A DNA stretch of 64,000 nucleotides from Nannocystis punicea (GTDB lineage Bacteria > Myxococcota_A > Polyangia > Nannocystales > Nannocystaceae): NCBI RefSeq assembly GCF_026965555.1, contig NZ_CP114040.1:10328001-10392000 (forward strand), read 5' to 3'. The notes beneath the pieces were generated by a model. It ran no database searches and was not told the DNA's origin. It saw only the letters and a program-made list of their open reading frames with translations. Numbering within the stretch: the stretch's first letter is position 1; the number at the start of each line of letters is the position of its first letter. Positions 1-8,178 of this stretch are shown in pieces. The position numbers and the translations under genes were made by a program.

Positions 1-120
1 ATCGTCCCCGATCCGCGCTGGCCCGCGCCCGAGCCCGTCGACGAGCAGGTCGAGCTCGACAACAAGGACCTCGACGCCGAGGAGCTCAAGCTCGAGGACA
101 TCGACCAGGACGAGACCTGA
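1..120 (+). CDS. C-terminal end of an unknown protein (5' truncated by window edge)
   Basis: The first reading frame is open from the first base to a TGA at 118-120 and gives 39 residues. The tail is strongly acidic and ends in LEDIDQDET. Nothing in it identifies a family; acidic tails of this kind occur on many cytoplasmic proteins. The stop is followed after 10 bp by a strong hairpin shared with the convergent gene downstream, which supports this being a real gene end. Confidence 0.6.
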   Translation: MVPDPRWPAPEPVDEQVELDNKDLDAEELKLEDIDQDET

Positions 121-130
121 TGTGGCCCTT

Positions 131-156
131 CGGGCATGCTCTCTCGAGCATGCCCG
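131..156. terminator. Perfect 11-bp-arm hairpin between convergent genes
   Basis: CGGGCATGCTC and GAGCATGCCCG pair perfectly around a TCTC loop, followed by GAAAAG and a CATGTCC half-site. It lies between the stop at 120 (+) and the stop at 175 (-), so it is placed as a bidirectional terminator. It belongs to the dispersed palindrome family of the window. Confidence 0.55.
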
Positions 157-174
157 AAAAGCCATGTCCGATCG

Positions 175-1590
175 TCACGGCCCGTACTTGCGGACCCACA
201 CGTCGCTGTTGATGTCGGGCGCCACAGTGACGGTCCCCGTCACCACCACCCCGCCGTCGGGCGTGAACGCGACGTCGGTGGCGGAGTCGACCCCGCCGTT
301 CATGCCGGCGACGACGTCGGTCCAGATCTCGCCGCCGTCCGCGTCGTAACGGCGGATCCACAGGTCGACGTCGTCCTCGCCCACGGCCGTGCCGCCGGCG
401 GCGACGAAGCCGCCGCCGGCCACCGCCGCGATCGCGGTGGCCTCGTCGCTCTGGCCGAACGCCCCCACGAACGTGTCTGTCCACAGCACCTCCCCGGCGC
501 CGTCGTACTTGCGCAGCCACGCGTCGGCGAAGCCCCCGCCGGTCTCGACGCGGCCGGCGACGTAGACGACCCCGTCCAGCCCCCAGTCGTTGCCGCTCAC
601 CCCGCCGTCGACCGTGTCCATCCACCCGGGCGCTCCGTCGGGCCCGTATTGCAGGATCAGGAGGTCGAACCCCTGCGTGTCCGTCGATTCGCGCCCGACC
701 GCGTAGACGTTGCCCGCGCCGTCGACCGCCACGCCGCTCAGGCTGTCGAGCCCGCCGCTGGCCCCGACGTGCACGCGCGACCAGATCTCGCCGCCGTTCT
801 CGTCGAACTTGCGCACCAGGCCGTCGGTGTCCTGGGCCTGCTTGATGTTGCCGACCACCACGAAGTCGCTGCCGGCCATCGCGATCGCCGCGCCGGCGAC
901 CGGCGCGGCGTCGGTGAATTGCCACACCAGCTGACCCGTCGGCGTGCACTTGCTGAGCCAGAACAGACCGGGCTGCCCCTGCGCGATCGTCTGCCGGCCG
1001 ACCGCGACCATGAACCCGCTCGGCTCGGCCGCCAGCCGGATCGCCGAATCGGCGGCGTTGACTCCGCCGTCGTATTGTTGAGTCCACTGGCTGACCCCGC
1101 TCGGGTCGAATTTCTGGATCCGCGCGTCGGGCCCTGCCGCCATGTCGACCACGCTGGCGGCGATGTAGATCTCGCCGGCCGCGTCCACCGCGATCCCCCC
1201 GGCCAGGTCCTCGCCGTTCTTGCTGCCCTCGACGATCGCCGTCCAGCACACCTGCCCCGGCTCCGGCTGTCCTTTGGTACAGGCGGTCGTGCAGCAGTCG
1301 TCGTCGACCTGGTTGCCGTCGTCGCACTCCTCGTCGCCCGAGACGACGCCGTCGCCGCACACCGGCACCGGCGGCTCGCTCGTGCTCGTGGTCGTGAACG
1401 TGGGATCGAGCGTCGGATCTTCCGTGGGATCGGCCGTCGGATCGACCGTGGTCGCGGGGCCGACCGTGGTGGGCCCCACGGTCGTCCCCTCCGTCGTCGT
1501 CGTGCTCTCGCCGTCGCCGCCCGGAGGCGTCGGCTGACAGGCGACGAGCGGCAGCAGAGCGACGACCGGGACGCAGGCAAGCCAATTCAT
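175..1590 (-). CDS. Propeller-type lipoprotein with Thr-rich linker and Cys-rich disulfide repeat
   Basis: A 471-residue protein. The N-terminus MNWLACVPVVALLPLVAC is a lipoprotein signal peptide with lipobox LVAC. A Thr/Pro-rich linker (about residues 25-75) follows, then a myxobacterial Cys-rich repeat (CGDGVVSGDEECDDGN, then a CC pair). Residues 110-471 are repeats of about 50 residues containing patterns such as GEIYIAA, GNVYAVG, VYVAG and a G-G-E-I/L-W-T/S motif ending each blade, which resembles SBBP/PQQ-like beta-propeller repeats. It is probably anchored at the outer membrane or cell surface. The fold is inferred from repeat spacing; ligand and role are unknown. Confidence 0.85.
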   Translation of the reverse strand: MNWLACVPVVALLPLVACQPTPPGGDGESTTTTEGTTVGPTTVGPATTVDPTADPTEDPTLDPTFTTTSTSEPPVPVCGDGVVSGDEECDDGNQVDDDCCTTACTKGQPEPGQVCWTAIVEGSKNGEDLAGGIAVDAAGEIYIAASVVDMAAGPDARIQKFDPSGVSQWTQQYDGGVNAADSAIRLAAEPSGFMVAVGRQTIAQGQPGLFWLSKCTPTGQLVWQFTDAAPVAGAAIAMAGSDFVVVGNIKQAQDTDGLVRKFDENGGEIWSRVHVGASGGLDSLSGVAVDGAGNVYAVGRESTDTQGFDLLILQYGPDGAPGWMDTVDGGVSGNDWGLDGVVYVAGRVETGGGFADAWLRKYDGAGEVLWTDTFVGAFGQSDEATAIAAVAGGGFVAAGGTAVGEDDVDLWIRRYDADGGEIWTDVVAGMNGGVDSATDVAFTPDGGVVVTGTVTVAPDINSDVWVRKYGP

Positions 1591-1865
1591 GATCGCCGAC
1601 TTTAGACCACGGCTTTCGCCCGCGAAAGCCGGCCCGGCCGCGCGCTCGCGCCCCCGGACCGCGATCCGGCACCTGCGGCGGACTCAGCGTCCAGGCCCCT
1701 CCGCGCCGCGCCGCCACGCGCTCCGGCTCGCATGTCCGAAAGGTCCGCCGACTGCGCGCCCGTTCGGCCGTCTCGTCGGTCGCCGCCGTCGATCCACGGC
1801 GCCGAGCGCTGCGCCTCGCTGCGGCGCGCTCGCCGACCTGCGGCGCTATACCTCGCCACCCTTTC

Positions 1866-3926
1866 ATGGCCGGCGACGTCGTCCATTACATTCAGGATCT
1901 GAGCGTCATCCTGGCGACCGCCGCGATCACCAGCATGCTCTCGCAGCGGCTCAACCAGCCGCCGGTCCTCGGCTACGTGCTCGCCGGCGTGCTGATCGGC
2001 CCGTACGTGCCCGGCATCGAGGTCGGCCGCGACAGCGGCTTGCTGACGCGCGACCTCTCGGAGTTCGGGGTCATCATGCTGATGTTCAGCATCGGCCTCG
2101 AGTTCAACCTGCGGAAGATCGCCCGGATCGGCCCCGCCGCCGGGCTCACCGCGCTGTTCGAGGTCGCGCTGATGATGACGCTCGGCTTCGGCTGCGCGCG
2201 TCTGTTCGGCTGGGATCGCTTCCAGGCGCTGTTCGTCGCCGCCTGCATCTCGAGCTCCTCGACCATGATCGCCGCCAAGGCGTTCGAGGAGCACCGCCAG
2301 CGCGCCGACTTCGTCGACCTCGCCTTCGCCATCCTCGTGTTCGACGACATGCTGACGATCCTCGTGTTCGCGCTGCTCACCGCGGTCGCCGGGGGCAGCG
2401 GCGTGTCGGCCGGCGACTTCGCCTGGTCCGTCGGCCAGCTCATCGCGTTCTTGCTCGCCCTCCTGGCCCTCGGCCTGCTCGTCATCCCCCGCTTCATCCG
2501 CCGCGCCGCCGCCCACGAGCGGCCGGAGACCCTGCTGATCGCCAGCGTCGCCGTCTGCTTCATCATGACCTCGCTGGCCGCCGCCGCCGGCTACTCGATC
2601 GCTCTCGGCGCCTTCATGGCCGGCATGCTGGTGTCCGAGTCGGGCGAGGGCCACAAGCTCGAGCCGCACGTGCTGCCGCTGCGCAACATCTTCGGCGCGG
2701 TGTTCTTCGTGGCCGTCGGCATGCAGTCCGACCCGCTCGAGATCGCCACCCAGTGGCCGCTCGTGCTCGCGCTGACGGCGGTGGTCGTGGTCGGCAAGAT
2801 CGTCGGCGTCTCGACCGGGGCCTTCCTCACCGGCAACGGCCTCGGCAACGCCGTGCGCGCCGGCCTCGGCTGCGCGCAGAACGGCGAGTTCTCGTTCATC
2901 ATCGCCGCCTTCGCCGTCGCCAGCGGGATCCTCGACAAGAGCATCTTCCCGGTGGTCGTCGGCGTGTCGCTGCTGACGCAGATCAGCACGCCGCTGCTGG
3001 TGCGCCGCTCGGAGCGGATGGCCGACGCGCTGCAGCGGTGGTTGCCGGGCCGCCTGCAGACGTTCGTCGACTTCTACGAGTCGTGGATCGAGCAGCTCCG
3101 CACCGCGCCGCGGGCGGTGACCGTGTGGAGCCGGGTGCGGCGGTCGGTGATCCTGCTGGTGGTCGACGCGGCGCTGCTGATCGCCAGCGCCGCAGGCTCG
3201 CGGCTGATCCACTGGGACGTGGTCAAGTTCTTCGCCGACCGCTTCCACCTGCCGCCGTCGCTGGTCGACGTCGTGTGGGTCGCGCTGTCGCTCGTGGTCG
3301 TCGGCCTGTTCTTCCTCGGCGTGCTGCGCCACCTGCGGGCCGTCGCGCGCACTCTGGCGCGCATCGTCGTGCCGGCCCACGTCGACGACGGCCCCGACCT
3401 CGGCGCCGCGCCGCGCCGCGCCCTCACGGTCGCCCTCGAGGTCGCCCTCAGCCTCGCCGTCAGCGGCCCTCTGGTGGCCATCGCCCAGCCGTTCGTGCCG
3501 CTCAGCACGATCCTGTTCGTGCTCGGCCTCATCGCCGTGGTGCTCCTCTACGACGGCTGGCGCAGCCTCGCCAACCTGCAGGGCCACGTGCGCGCCGGCA
3601 CCGAGCTCATCGTCGCCATGCTCGCCAAACAGAGCCACGAGGGCAGCGACGAGCATCGACAACTGCCGGGCGTGCGCGACCTGCTGCCCGGCTTCCCCGA
3701 CCTCGCGCCGCTGCGCCTCGACCCCGGCGACTTCGCCGTCGGCCGCACCCTCGCCGACCTGCAGCTGCGACAGCGCTCCGGCGCCACCGTGATGGCGATC
3801 CGCCGCCGCTCGACGCCCGACACCTCGCCCGCCCCGCACGCCCCGCTCGACGAGGGCGACGTGCTCGCCCTCGCCGGCACCCCCGAGGCGATCGCCCGCG
3901 CCCGCGAGATCCTCGAGCGCGGGTGA
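1866..3926 (+). CDS. Kef/CPA2-type monovalent cation:proton antiporter with C-terminal RCK_C domain
   Basis: A 686-residue membrane protein. Residues 5-380 carry about 12 hydrophobic segments with CPA2 hallmarks: the early GYVLAGVLIGP segment, a FSIGLEF segment and the FDDMLTILVF segment holding the acidic pair expected for cation/proton exchange. Residues about 430-570 add further membrane helices. Residues about 610-686 look like a TrkA-C (RCK_C) ligand-binding domain (GRTLADLQLR..GATVMAIRR..L..GDVLALAGT). I see no NAD-binding TrkA-N domain between transporter and RCK_C, unlike KefB/KefC; the extra helices occupy that space. It probably exchanges K+ or Na+ for H+ at the inner membrane. The start ATG has no clear Shine-Dalgarno sequence. 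Confidence 0.88.
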   Translation: MAGDVVHYIQDLSVILATAAITSMLSQRLNQPPVLGYVLAGVLIGPYVPGIEVGRDSGLLTRDLSEFGVIMLMFSIGLEFNLRKIARIGPAAGLTALFEVALMMTLGFGCARLFGWDRFQALFVAACISSSSTMIAAKAFEEHRQRADFVDLAFAILVFDDMLTILVFALLTAVAGGSGVSAGDFAWSVGQLIAFLLALLALGLLVIPRFIRRAAAHERPETLLIASVAVCFIMTSLAAAAGYSIALGAFMAGMLVSESGEGHKLEPHVLPLRNIFGAVFFVAVGMQSDPLEIATQWPLVLALTAVVVVGKIVGVSTGAFLTGNGLGNAVRAGLGCAQNGEFSFIIAAFAVASGILDKSIFPVVVGVSLLTQISTPLLVRRSERMADALQRWLPGRLQTFVDFYESWIEQLRTAPRAVTVWSRVRRSVILLVVDAALLIASAAGSRLIHWDVVKFFADRFHLPPSLVDVVWVALSLVVVGLFFLGVLRHLRAVARTLARIVVPAHVDDGPDLGAAPRRALTVALEVALSLAVSGPLVAIAQPFVPLSTILFVLGLIAVVLLYDGWRSLANLQGHVRAGTELIVAMLAKQSHEGSDEHRQLPGVRDLLPGFPDLAPLRLDPGDFAVGRTLADLQLRQRSGATVMAIRRRSTPDTSPAPHAPLDEGDVLALAGTPEAIARAREILERG

Positions 3927-3955
3927 TCTCTTCTTCTCTTCTGAGCGAGAGAAAC

Positions 3956-4231
3956 TTACGACGGCTCGCACTCAGGCGGCGGCCCGTCGCACCACACGCT
4001 GCGATACGCGCCGCAGTTGTCGACGCCCTCGTCGCACATCGGCGAGGTCTCGAAGCACACCTCGCCGCGCGTGTAAACGCGGCGGGTGTTCTCGTCGACC
4101 AGCCCGGCGATGACGTCGACGACCTCCAGATACGCGCAGTCCACCTCGGCGGTCACCGGGTGCTTGCCCCGCGTGATGTGAACCGCGCCCGCGTCGCTGT
4201 TGATCACCCGGCCACCTGGCCTTTTCGCCAT
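3956..4231 (-). CDS. Small hypothetical protein
   Basis: 91 residues from ATG at 4231, ending in a Cys/Pro-rich tail (CDGPPPECEPS). It contains five cysteines and no signal peptide, so extracellular disulfides are not obvious. The start codon and first residues (MAKRPG) lie in a copy of the dispersed palindrome (ACCTGGCC-TTTT-CGCCATGT on the plus strand). It faces the next gene across a 100-bp divergent region and converges on the antiporter with a 29-bp gap. No family recognised; an upstream start in the same open frame cannot be excluded. Confidence 0.5.
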   Translation of the reverse strand: MAKRPGGRVINSDAGAVHITRGKHPVTAEVDCAYLEVVDVIAGLVDENTRRVYTRGEVCFETSPMCDEGVDNCGAYRSVWCDGPPPECEPS

Positions 4232-4331
4232 GTCGCTCCTGCGCCCGACGGCCGGGCGGGAGTCCGCCGCTCGGACCTGCCCATGATCCGCCGAGGCGTG
4301 CAGACGGCCGTCGGACTCGTTACTCTCCGCC

Positions 4332-5414
4332 GTGGTGCCGGCCCCCGTCCTCGCTCTCGGCCTCGCCGCCGCGCTCGCCCCGGCGGGCGTCGACCTCGAG
4401 TGGCAGGCCCCGGAGGGCTGCCCTCCCGCCGGCGACGTCGCGGCCGCCACCGCGAAGCTCCTGGGCCGCCCCCTGAACCCGGGAGAGGCCGGCGAGCGCG
4501 TCCACGCCCGCGCCACCGTCACGCGCGAGCCTCGCGGCTTCCGCCTCGACCTCGAGCTGCAGAGCCAGGCCGGCCGCGACCGCCGGAGCCTCCGTGATCG
4601 CCGCTGCCAGGTCCTCGCCGACGCCGCGGCCGAGATCCTCGCCACCGCCGTCGACCCGAGCCTCGCCCCCGCGGTCCCGCCCCCGCTGCCGCCCGAGTCC
4701 GATGGGACATGGCCTGAAGAACCTGAATCTTCAGACATGTCCAAAACGACTCCAGCGCCGACTCCGACGCTCTTCAGCCCCGTCGCCCCGCCCCCTGCCG
4801 CGCCCGCGCCACCTGCCGCGCCCACGCCTCCCGGCCCCGGCGCGGACGACCCCCTCGACGCCCCGCCGCCCACGCCCGCACCGGCCCCGCCGCCCGATCC
4901 CTTGCGCGCTTCCCTGCGCCTCACCGGCGTGTTCGATCAGGGCAGCCTGTCCGGGCCCACCGGCGGCCTCGGCCTCGCTCTCGGCGTCATGCGCCGCCGC
5001 TTCCGCGTCGAGCTCGGCTTGTCCGGCCTGGCGCCGCGCGAGGCCCGGCTCGACCCGACCCAGCCGCCGGGAGCACGCCTGTCCTTGTGGACAGCTTCTC
5101 TCCGCGCCTGCGGCGTCGCCGGCTTGCGGCCGCGGCTCGAGCTGGCCGGCTGCGGCGGCCTCGAGGCCGGGGCCTTGCTGGGGGCCGGCTTCGGGGTCGA
5201 GGACGCGCGCACGCGCGCGCAGCCGTGGCTCGCGATGGTCGTCGGGCCCGAGCTGGCGGTGCCGGTCGCGCGGCGGGTCGCGGTCACCCTGGGGGTCGAC
5301 GCGGTGGTCCCGATCGTGCGGCCGCTGTTCGTCCTGGACGGCATCGGACCGGTGTTTCGCGCCAACCCCGCCGCCTTCCGCGCCGTCCTCGGCGTGCAGC
5401 TGCGAATTCCATGA
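4332..5414 (+). CDS. Secreted or envelope protein upstream of ECF sigma factor
   Basis: A 360-residue protein starting at GTG with a short hydrophobic N-terminus (VLALGLAAALAPAG). Residues 25-115 form a compact domain (LEWQAPEGCPP..., RCQVLADAAAEILA) of a kind I associate with myxobacterial proteins encoded beside ECF sigma factors. Residues about 120-195 are a Pro/Ala-rich linker that includes a palindrome-derived stretch (SSDMSKT). Residues 195-360 alternate hydrophobic and polar residues with Gly (SLRLTGVFDQG, LGLALGVMRRR), consistent with an outer-membrane barrel-like domain. Its stop overlaps the start of the sigma factor (ATGA). Function unknown; it may be a sensing or output envelope component of that regulon. 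Confidence 0.75.
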   Translation: MVPAPVLALGLAAALAPAGVDLEWQAPEGCPPAGDVAAATAKLLGRPLNPGEAGERVHARATVTREPRGFRLDLELQSQAGRDRRSLRDRRCQVLADAAAEILATAVDPSLAPAVPPPLPPESDGTWPEEPESSDMSKTTPAPTPTLFSPVAPPPAAPAPPAAPTPPGPGADDPLDAPPPTPAPAPPPDPLRASLRLTGVFDQGSLSGPTGGLGLALGVMRRRFRVELGLSGLAPREARLDPTQPPGARLSLWTASLRACGVAGLRPRLELAGCGGLEAGALLGAGFGVEDARTRAQPWLAMVVGPELAVPVARRVAVTLGVDAVVPIVRPLFVLDGIGPVFRANPAAFRAVLGVQLRIP

Positions 5415-6010
5415 TGGACCGGACGCGCGGCGGCCAATCCCCGCTCGACATGCCTCCGCTCGCCGCGCGGTCCGGTCCTTCGGGGGTCGCCTCCGAGTTC
5501 GCCGTCGTCTTCCGCGAACACCACGACTTCGTGTGGCGGGTCCTCCGCTACTTCGGCGTCCCCGCCGAGGCCGTCGACGACAAGGTCCAGGACGTCTTCC
5601 TCGTCGTCTATCGCCGGTGGGACGACTTCGACCGTCGCAGCTCGATGCGCAGCTGGCTCTACGGCATCGCCCGCCGCGTCGCCGCCGATCTCCGCCGCGG
5701 CACCGAGCGCGCCGAACGGCGGCTGCGCGCAGTGCCCGATCGCGCGCCGGCCGTCGAGCCCGACCAGGCGCTCGCGCAGGCCGAGGCCGCCGCGTTCGTC
5801 GAGCGCTTCCTCGCCACCCTCGACGACGACAAGCGCGAGGTCTTCGTCCTCGCCGAGCTCGAGTTCCTCACCGCGCCCGAGATCGCCGCCGCCACCGGCG
5901 CCAACACCAACACCGTCTACTCGCGACTTCGTGCCGCGCGCGCCCTGTTCGATCGCGCGGTGCGACGCTTCGCCCCCGAATTGCGGAGGACCCATGGCCA
6001 GCCACGATGA
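5411..6010 (+). CDS. ECF-type RNA polymerase sigma factor
   Basis: 199 residues from the ATG that overlaps the previous stop. Sigma region 2 is at residues about 33-75 (FREHHDFVWRVLRYFG, DDKVQDVFLVVYRRWDDFD), and region 4 with its helix-turn-helix at about 135-185 (DDDKREVFVLAELEFL, APEIAAATGANTNTVYSRLR). No extra C-terminal domain. It should direct RNA polymerase to a small regulon, held in check by the next gene product. The 3' end overlaps the next gene by 17 nt, so the three genes are translationally linked. A second in-frame ATG at 5414 is an equally possible start. Confidence 0.9.
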   Translation: MMDRTRGGQSPLDMPPLAARSGPSGVASEFAVVFREHHDFVWRVLRYFGVPAEAVDDKVQDVFLVVYRRWDDFDRRSSMRSWLYGIARRVAADLRRGTERAERRLRAVPDRAPAVEPDQALAQAEAAAFVERFLATLDDDKREVFVLAELEFLTAPEIAAATGANTNTVYSRLRAARALFDRAVRRFAPELRRTHGQPR

Positions 6011-6764
6011 CGACTCGCGCGATGTCCTGCTCGCCTATCGCGCGCGGCACAGCCCGCCGGCTCGCGCCGCCGCCGACAACTGGCAGCAGCTCGTCCGGCG
6101 CATCGACGCCGGCGAGCCCGCGCCCGTCCTCGGCCTCACCCGGCCGCCCGCGCGGCCTGCCTCCTCGTCGGCGCGCGCCTGGACCTTCGGCCTGCTCGCC
6201 GCCGCCGCCGTCGCCCTGCTCGCCGCCCGCCTCGTCTGGCCCGAGCAGTTCTCCGCGCAGGGCCGCGACCTCGGGGCCGCCGCGCCCTACCAGCACGAAC
6301 CCGACGCCCGGCCGCGCGCCGTCGAGGTCCCGACCCCGCCGCCGGCCCCGACCGCCGCGCAACCTGTCTCTACGGACATCTCCTCGCTCGCCCCGCCGAC
6401 CGCGCCGAGCGTTCAGCGACCTGTCTCTTCGCCCATGCCCGAAAAGACAGCCTCCGACGTCGACCTGGCGAGCGAGCTCGCCACCGTCCGCGCCGCCGCC
6501 CAGGCGGTGCGAGCCGGCGACGGCGCCGGCGCCCTGCGCCACGCCGACGCCTACCTCGCGGCCCACCCGCGCGGCTCTCTGGTGCCCGAGGCGCGCCTGC
6601 GGCGGCTCGAGGCGCTGTGCCTGCTGGGGCGGGCCGACGAGGCGCGCCGCGAGGTCGACGCATTCCTCGCCGACTACCCACATTCACCCCTGCGCGAGCG
6701 GGCCGCGGGTGCCTGCAATTCGTCCGACGATTCCGGCGACCCGCGGCCATTGCCCGGTCGATGA
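5994..6764 (+). CDS. Anti-sigma-like single-pass membrane protein with periplasmic TPR region
   Basis: 256 residues from ATG 5994, preceded by a good ribosome binding site (GGAGGA). An N-terminal cytoplasmic segment of about 60 residues could bind the sigma factor. One membrane helix follows at about 62-80 (FGLLAAAAVALLAARLVW), then a Pro/Ala/Ser linker with two palindrome-derived in-frame inserts (PVSTDIS and PVSSPMPEK). Residues about 155-245 are TPR-like helices (DLASELATVRAAAQAV, ALRHADAYLAAHP, RLEALCLLGRADEARREVD). Position and topology fit an anti-sigma factor of the myxobacterial FecR/TPR kind, but no classical zinc-binding anti-sigma motif is visible. Confidence 0.75.
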   Translation: MASHDDDSRDVLLAYRARHSPPARAAADNWQQLVRRIDAGEPAPVLGLTRPPARPASSSARAWTFGLLAAAAVALLAARLVWPEQFSAQGRDLGAAAPYQHEPDARPRAVEVPTPPPAPTAAQPVSTDISSLAPPTAPSVQRPVSSPMPEKTASDVDLASELATVRAAAQAVRAGDGAGALRHADAYLAAHPRGSLVPEARLRRLEALCLLGRADEARREVDAFLADYPHSPLRERAAGACNSSDDSGDPRPLPGR

Positions 6765-8092
6765 CACGCCTACCCTTCACCCTCTCGTTGCTCCTCCCCC
6801 TCGTCACCGCCTGCGAGCTCAAGGGCATCACCCTCACCGGCGGAGACCCCGACGAAGAGACGACCACCGGCGAAGGCCCGGGCAACTCGAGCAACAACCC
6901 GACCACCAGCGTCGAACCCTCCACCGGCACCGACGGCACCACCGCCACCGACACCACTGACGGCACCACCGGCGAACCGCCCGCGCCGGTCACCGCCGTC
7001 GACATCCTGTTCGTCATCGACAACTCCGGCAGCATGGCCAGCCGCCAGAGTCAGCTGGCCTCGAGCATGCCCGCCCTGCTCGCCGACCTCGACGACCTCG
7101 ACCTGCGCATCGCCGTCACCACCACCGACATGGGCAATCCGCGCTGCTCTCCCGCCCAGACCAAACCCGCGGGCGGCAGCTTCGTCCTGCGCAGCTGCGT
7201 CGAGGCCGTCGCGGAGGGGCTGTTCTCGTTCAACGGGGAGGACTTCTCGAGCGCGTGCACCAACAAGTGCGCGCTCCCGGACCTCGCGATCACGCCCACG
7301 ACCACTGCCCTCGACCCCGAGCCGCGGCCCCGTCGCTGGCTCGAGCGCACGGGCGGCAGCCTCAACGTCGACGCCGACCTGGTCGACGCGCTCGCGTGCG
7401 CGTTGCCGCAGGGCGTCGCCGGCTGCGGCTTCGAGTCGCCGCTGGAGGCGATGGCGAAGGCGCTCGAGCTCACCGGCTTCGCCGACAGTCTGTCCAACCA
7501 CGGCTTTTTGCGCCCCGAGGCCGACCTGCGCATCATCTTCGTCACCGACGAGGCCGATTGCAGCTACGTCCCGGAGTTCGCCGACATCTTCACCACCAAC
7601 AAGACGTTCTGGCCCGATCCCGAGTCGCCCGGGCCCTCCAGCGCCGTCTGCTTCAACGCCGGGGTGAAGTGCGAGGGCGCCGGCCCCACCTACTCGAGCT
7701 GCGAGTCGGCCGACTTCGCCAGCGACGGCGCCCTGACGCCCGACCCCGAGCAGGCCGTGCTGCGGCCGGTGTCGAACTACGTGCAGGTGCTGCAAGACAT
7801 CCAGGCGACCAAGACCGGCGGCGCCTCCGTGCAGCTGTTCGCCATCGCCGGCGTCCCGATCGGCTTCGAGACCGGCAACGTCCCGCTCGTCTACGCCGAC
7901 GACCCCGACCCCTCGCAGCAGGAGCTGTTCGGCATCGGCCCCGGCTGCGTCGTCCCCGACGAAGTGGACGGCGGCGCCATCCCGCCGAGCCGCCTGCTCG
8001 ACTTCGCCGCGGCCGTCGGCACCCCGCGGTTCTATTCGATCTGCGACAGCAGCTACGACGCCGCCATGGCGGCCGCCGGCGCCGCGCCGTAG
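6761..8092 (+). CDS. vWA-domain lipoprotein
   Basis: 443 residues from the ATG that overlaps the previous stop (ATGA). The N-terminus ends in lipobox VTAC (Cys18). A Thr/Gly-rich linker spans residues 25-75. The vWA domain starts near residue 82, with the MIDAS motif DNSGSM at about 87, later FVTDEADCS, and paired cysteines. The C-terminus is conserved-looking (LDFAAAVGTPRFYSICDSSY). Such vWA lipoproteins with internal disulfides are common in myxobacteria and are expected at the cell surface, binding metal or protein ligands. It is the last gene of the overlapping ECF-sigma unit, so it may be its structural output or its signal source. Confidence 0.85.
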   Translation: MTRLPFTLSLLLPLVTACELKGITLTGGDPDEETTTGEGPGNSSNNPTTSVEPSTGTDGTTATDTTDGTTGEPPAPVTAVDILFVIDNSGSMASRQSQLASSMPALLADLDDLDLRIAVTTTDMGNPRCSPAQTKPAGGSFVLRSCVEAVAEGLFSFNGEDFSSACTNKCALPDLAITPTTTALDPEPRPRRWLERTGGSLNVDADLVDALACALPQGVAGCGFESPLEAMAKALELTGFADSLSNHGFLRPEADLRIIFVTDEADCSYVPEFADIFTTNKTFWPDPESPGPSSAVCFNAGVKCEGAGPTYSSCESADFASDGALTPDPEQAVLRPVSNYVQVLQDIQATKTGGASVQLFAIAGVPIGFETGNVPLVYADDPDPSQQELFGIGPGCVVPDEVDGGAIPPSRLLDFAAAVGTPRFYSICDSSYDAAMAAAGAAP

Positions 8093-8109
8093 GAGCCCTC
8101 GCATGCATC

Positions 8110-8146
8110 GGACATGGCCTCCGCGGCTGTCCGAGAGGCCATGTCC
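8110..8146. terminator. 12-bp-arm hairpin at a convergent junction, made of the dispersed palindrome
   Basis: GGACATGGCCTC and GAGGCCATGTCC pair perfectly across a 13-nt loop that itself holds a CTGTCCGA half-site. It lies between the vWA gene stop (8092, +) and the ion-channel gene stop (8179, -) and probably terminates transcription from both sides. Confidence 0.55.
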
Positions 8147-8178
8147 AATTCGCGGCGAGCGCTCCGCGGCCGCTCCTG

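Noticed and set aside
86..1867. Long minus-strand Arg-rich frame of 593 codons across the lipoprotein gene
   Set aside because: It is out of frame with a gene that has a clear lipobox and domain pattern. Arg/Gly-only composition is typical of a shadow frame in high-GC DNA.
1602..3971. Long antisense frame opposite the antiporter
   Set aside because: The composition (Glu/Gln/His/Arg-rich) mirrors the opposite strand of a well-supported membrane protein; no recognisable domain.
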